Below, piece after piece: positions 12,657 to 13,621 of a DNA stretch of 13,621 nt. The notes under the pieces were generated by a model. The model saw only the letters and a program-made list of their open reading frames with translations, was not told where the DNA came from and did no database searches. A program made the position numbers and the translations under genes. The number at the start of each line of letters is the position of its first letter. Positions within the stretch are counted from its first letter, which is position 1. This DNA is from Collinsella sp. (GTDB lineage Bacteria > Actinomycetota > Coriobacteriia > Coriobacteriales > Coriobacteriaceae). The stretch spans positions 7,801-21,421 of the forward strand of contig DXLV01000027.1 of the NCBI GenBank assembly GCA_019414545.1, read 5' to 3'.

Positions 12657-13621
12657 TTATTTCTTCTTTTTGCTTGGCATCGAGACTTTGATGCCTTGGG
12701 CGGACTTGGTCACGCGGGAGCGCTTGACTCCGGTACTCTTCTTTTTCTTGGGCTGGGCCTGGGCCACGCCCTCGAGTGCGCGGGCCTCGGCCTCACGAAC
12801 GGTGCGAGCTTCGCGGCGCTGTGCCATGTCGGCGGCGACGCGCTTGGCAAAACGCTCGGCCGTCGAACCCGTCGAGCTCACCTTGCCGCCACCGCGACCC
12901 AAGCGGACGCGCACACCGCGGCCAAAACCAGTTGCGGCATGACGACGACGCGGCTTGAGCGAATCCATCATCGTGGCGAGCTTAAAGAACACCGAGCAGG
13001 TGATGACCACGATGACAGCCAAGATAACCATCTGGCCCATCGACAGGTTGGCAATAGACAGCAGCTTCGGGAATCCGATAACGCCCGTCAGGATGCCGGC
13101 AACTACAAACACAAAGAGCGCCACGCGTAAGGGCGTGAGGGGCTGCGAGATACGCCAGATCAGGCTGACACTCGCAGCGCACGACGTAAGTAGGCACATC
13201 GTAGACAGCGTGAGCTGGTTAAAGCCGAACACGCGCGCCACAAAGATATCGAGCGCCGCGGCCAAAATGACCGCAAGCGACGCCGGCAGTGCCCGCTTGA
13301 GCACGTTCGTCAGGAACGACCCCTTCACGCGAGCATTGTTGGGCTCCAGGCCCAACACAAAGCCCGGCGCGCCAATGCAGAAGAAGTTGATGAGCGTCAT
13401 CTGAATCGGCTCGAAAGGGTACGGCGGCAGTGCGATGCACAGCGCCGCCAGGCCCATCGAGAACAGCGTCTTGGTCAAGAACAGCGAAGCCGAACGCTGC
13501 AGGTTGTTGATGGAGCGACGGCCCTCGGCCACCACAGCAGGCATCGAGGCAAAGTCGTTGTCGACGAGCACGATCTCGGCCACGTTGCGCGCGGCATCGG
13601 AGCCGGCCGCCATGGCGACGG
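12657..13621 (-). CDS. CtpE-like P-type cation ATPase, C-terminal part, with basic tail
   Basis: The C-terminal 320 residues of a P-type ATPase whose start, nucleotide-binding and phosphorylation domains lie beyond the right edge. The visible start, VAMAAGSDAARNVAEIVLVDNDF, is the segment just after the hinge GDGxND motif. RRSINNLQRSASLFLTKTLFS leads into six membrane segments (M5-M10), ending near KLATMM. The INFFCIGAPGFVLGLEPN block resembles mycobacterial CtpE, linked to Ca2+ uptake; the substrate here is inferred only from that likeness. After the last helix comes a Lys/Arg-rich cytoplasmic tail of about 100 residues (12660-12965) ending PSKKKK, which P-type ATPases of this group usually lack. 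No frameshift separates tail from enzyme. A start at the Met at 13613 would be false, since the frame is open to the edge. No clear terminator follows the TAA stop. Confidence 0.9.
   Translation of the reverse strand, partial: VAMAAGSDAARNVAEIVLVDNDFASMPAVVAEGRRSINNLQRSASLFLTKTLFSMGLAALCIALPPYPFEPIQMTLINFFCIGAPGFVLGLEPNNARVKGSFLTNVLKRALPASLAVILAAALDIFVARVFGFNQLTLSTMCLLTSCAASVSLIWRISQPLTPLRVALFVFVVAGILTGVIGFPKLLSIANLSMGQMVILAVIVVITCSVFFKLATMMDSLKPRRRHAATGFGRGVRVRLGRGGGKVSSTGSTAERFAKRVAADMAQRREARTVREAEARALEGVAQAQPKKKKSTGVKRSRVTKSAQGIKVSMPSKKKK

Noticed and set aside
13611..13613. Met at 13613 as the start of a short membrane protein
   Set aside because: The frame is open to the window edge and the residues around it are a conserved internal segment of P-type ATPases, so the gene is simply truncated by the window.
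1..13621. CRISPR arrays, tRNA or rRNA genes, insertion sequences, prophage or defence genes
   Set aside because: No regularly spaced repeats, cloverleaf sequences, transposase motifs or defence-type domains were seen; the region is a compact set of housekeeping genes on one strand.

Overview
The window reads as one end of a contig from a moderately GC-rich Gram-positive actinobacterium. Gene content and order best fit class Coriobacteriia (Collinsella-like). That assignment is an inference from operon content, GC-rich codon use and frequent TTG starts; no rRNA is present to confirm it. All eleven recognisable genes lie on the minus strand, so the window is read from right to left. No tRNA, rRNA, CRISPR array, insertion sequence or phage gene was seen.

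Right part (13621 to about 9391): the C-terminal half of a CtpE-like P-type cation ATPase with an unusual basic tail runs in from beyond the window. It is followed by a double zinc-ribbon, single-pass membrane protein. A good sigma-A-type promoter (11344-11373) then precedes a two-gene unit: a cytoplasmic cyclophilin-type peptidyl-prolyl isomerase and a TPR protein with one membrane segment and a small outer domain. This unit ends at a strong GC hairpin (9391-9423).

Centre and left (9390 to 1): a long, tightly packed elongasome operon, mreB-mreC-mreD-mrdA(PBP2)-rodA. It continues without a break into a DUF697-type protein, a TIGR03960-type radical SAM protein and a TIGR03936/DUF2344 protein. 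MreB organises lateral-wall synthesis, MreC and MreD link it across the membrane, RodA polymerises lipid II and PBP2 cross-links the glycan. The three downstream genes have no proven role in this, but gaps of 21 bp or less (one a 4-bp overlap) argue for co-expression.

Several genes start with TTG. At five junctions the Shine-Dalgarno sequence overlaps the upstream stop codon, which suggests translational coupling. A perfect 12-bp inverted repeat followed by a short T run lies inside the start of mreC and could tune MreB against the downstream products. PBP2 carries an extra N-terminal membrane segment. The first 15 bases match the Nextera/Tn5 mosaic end and are almost certainly adapter, not genome. 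Overall this is a conserved housekeeping region with some unusual details rather than an obvious new mobile or defence system.
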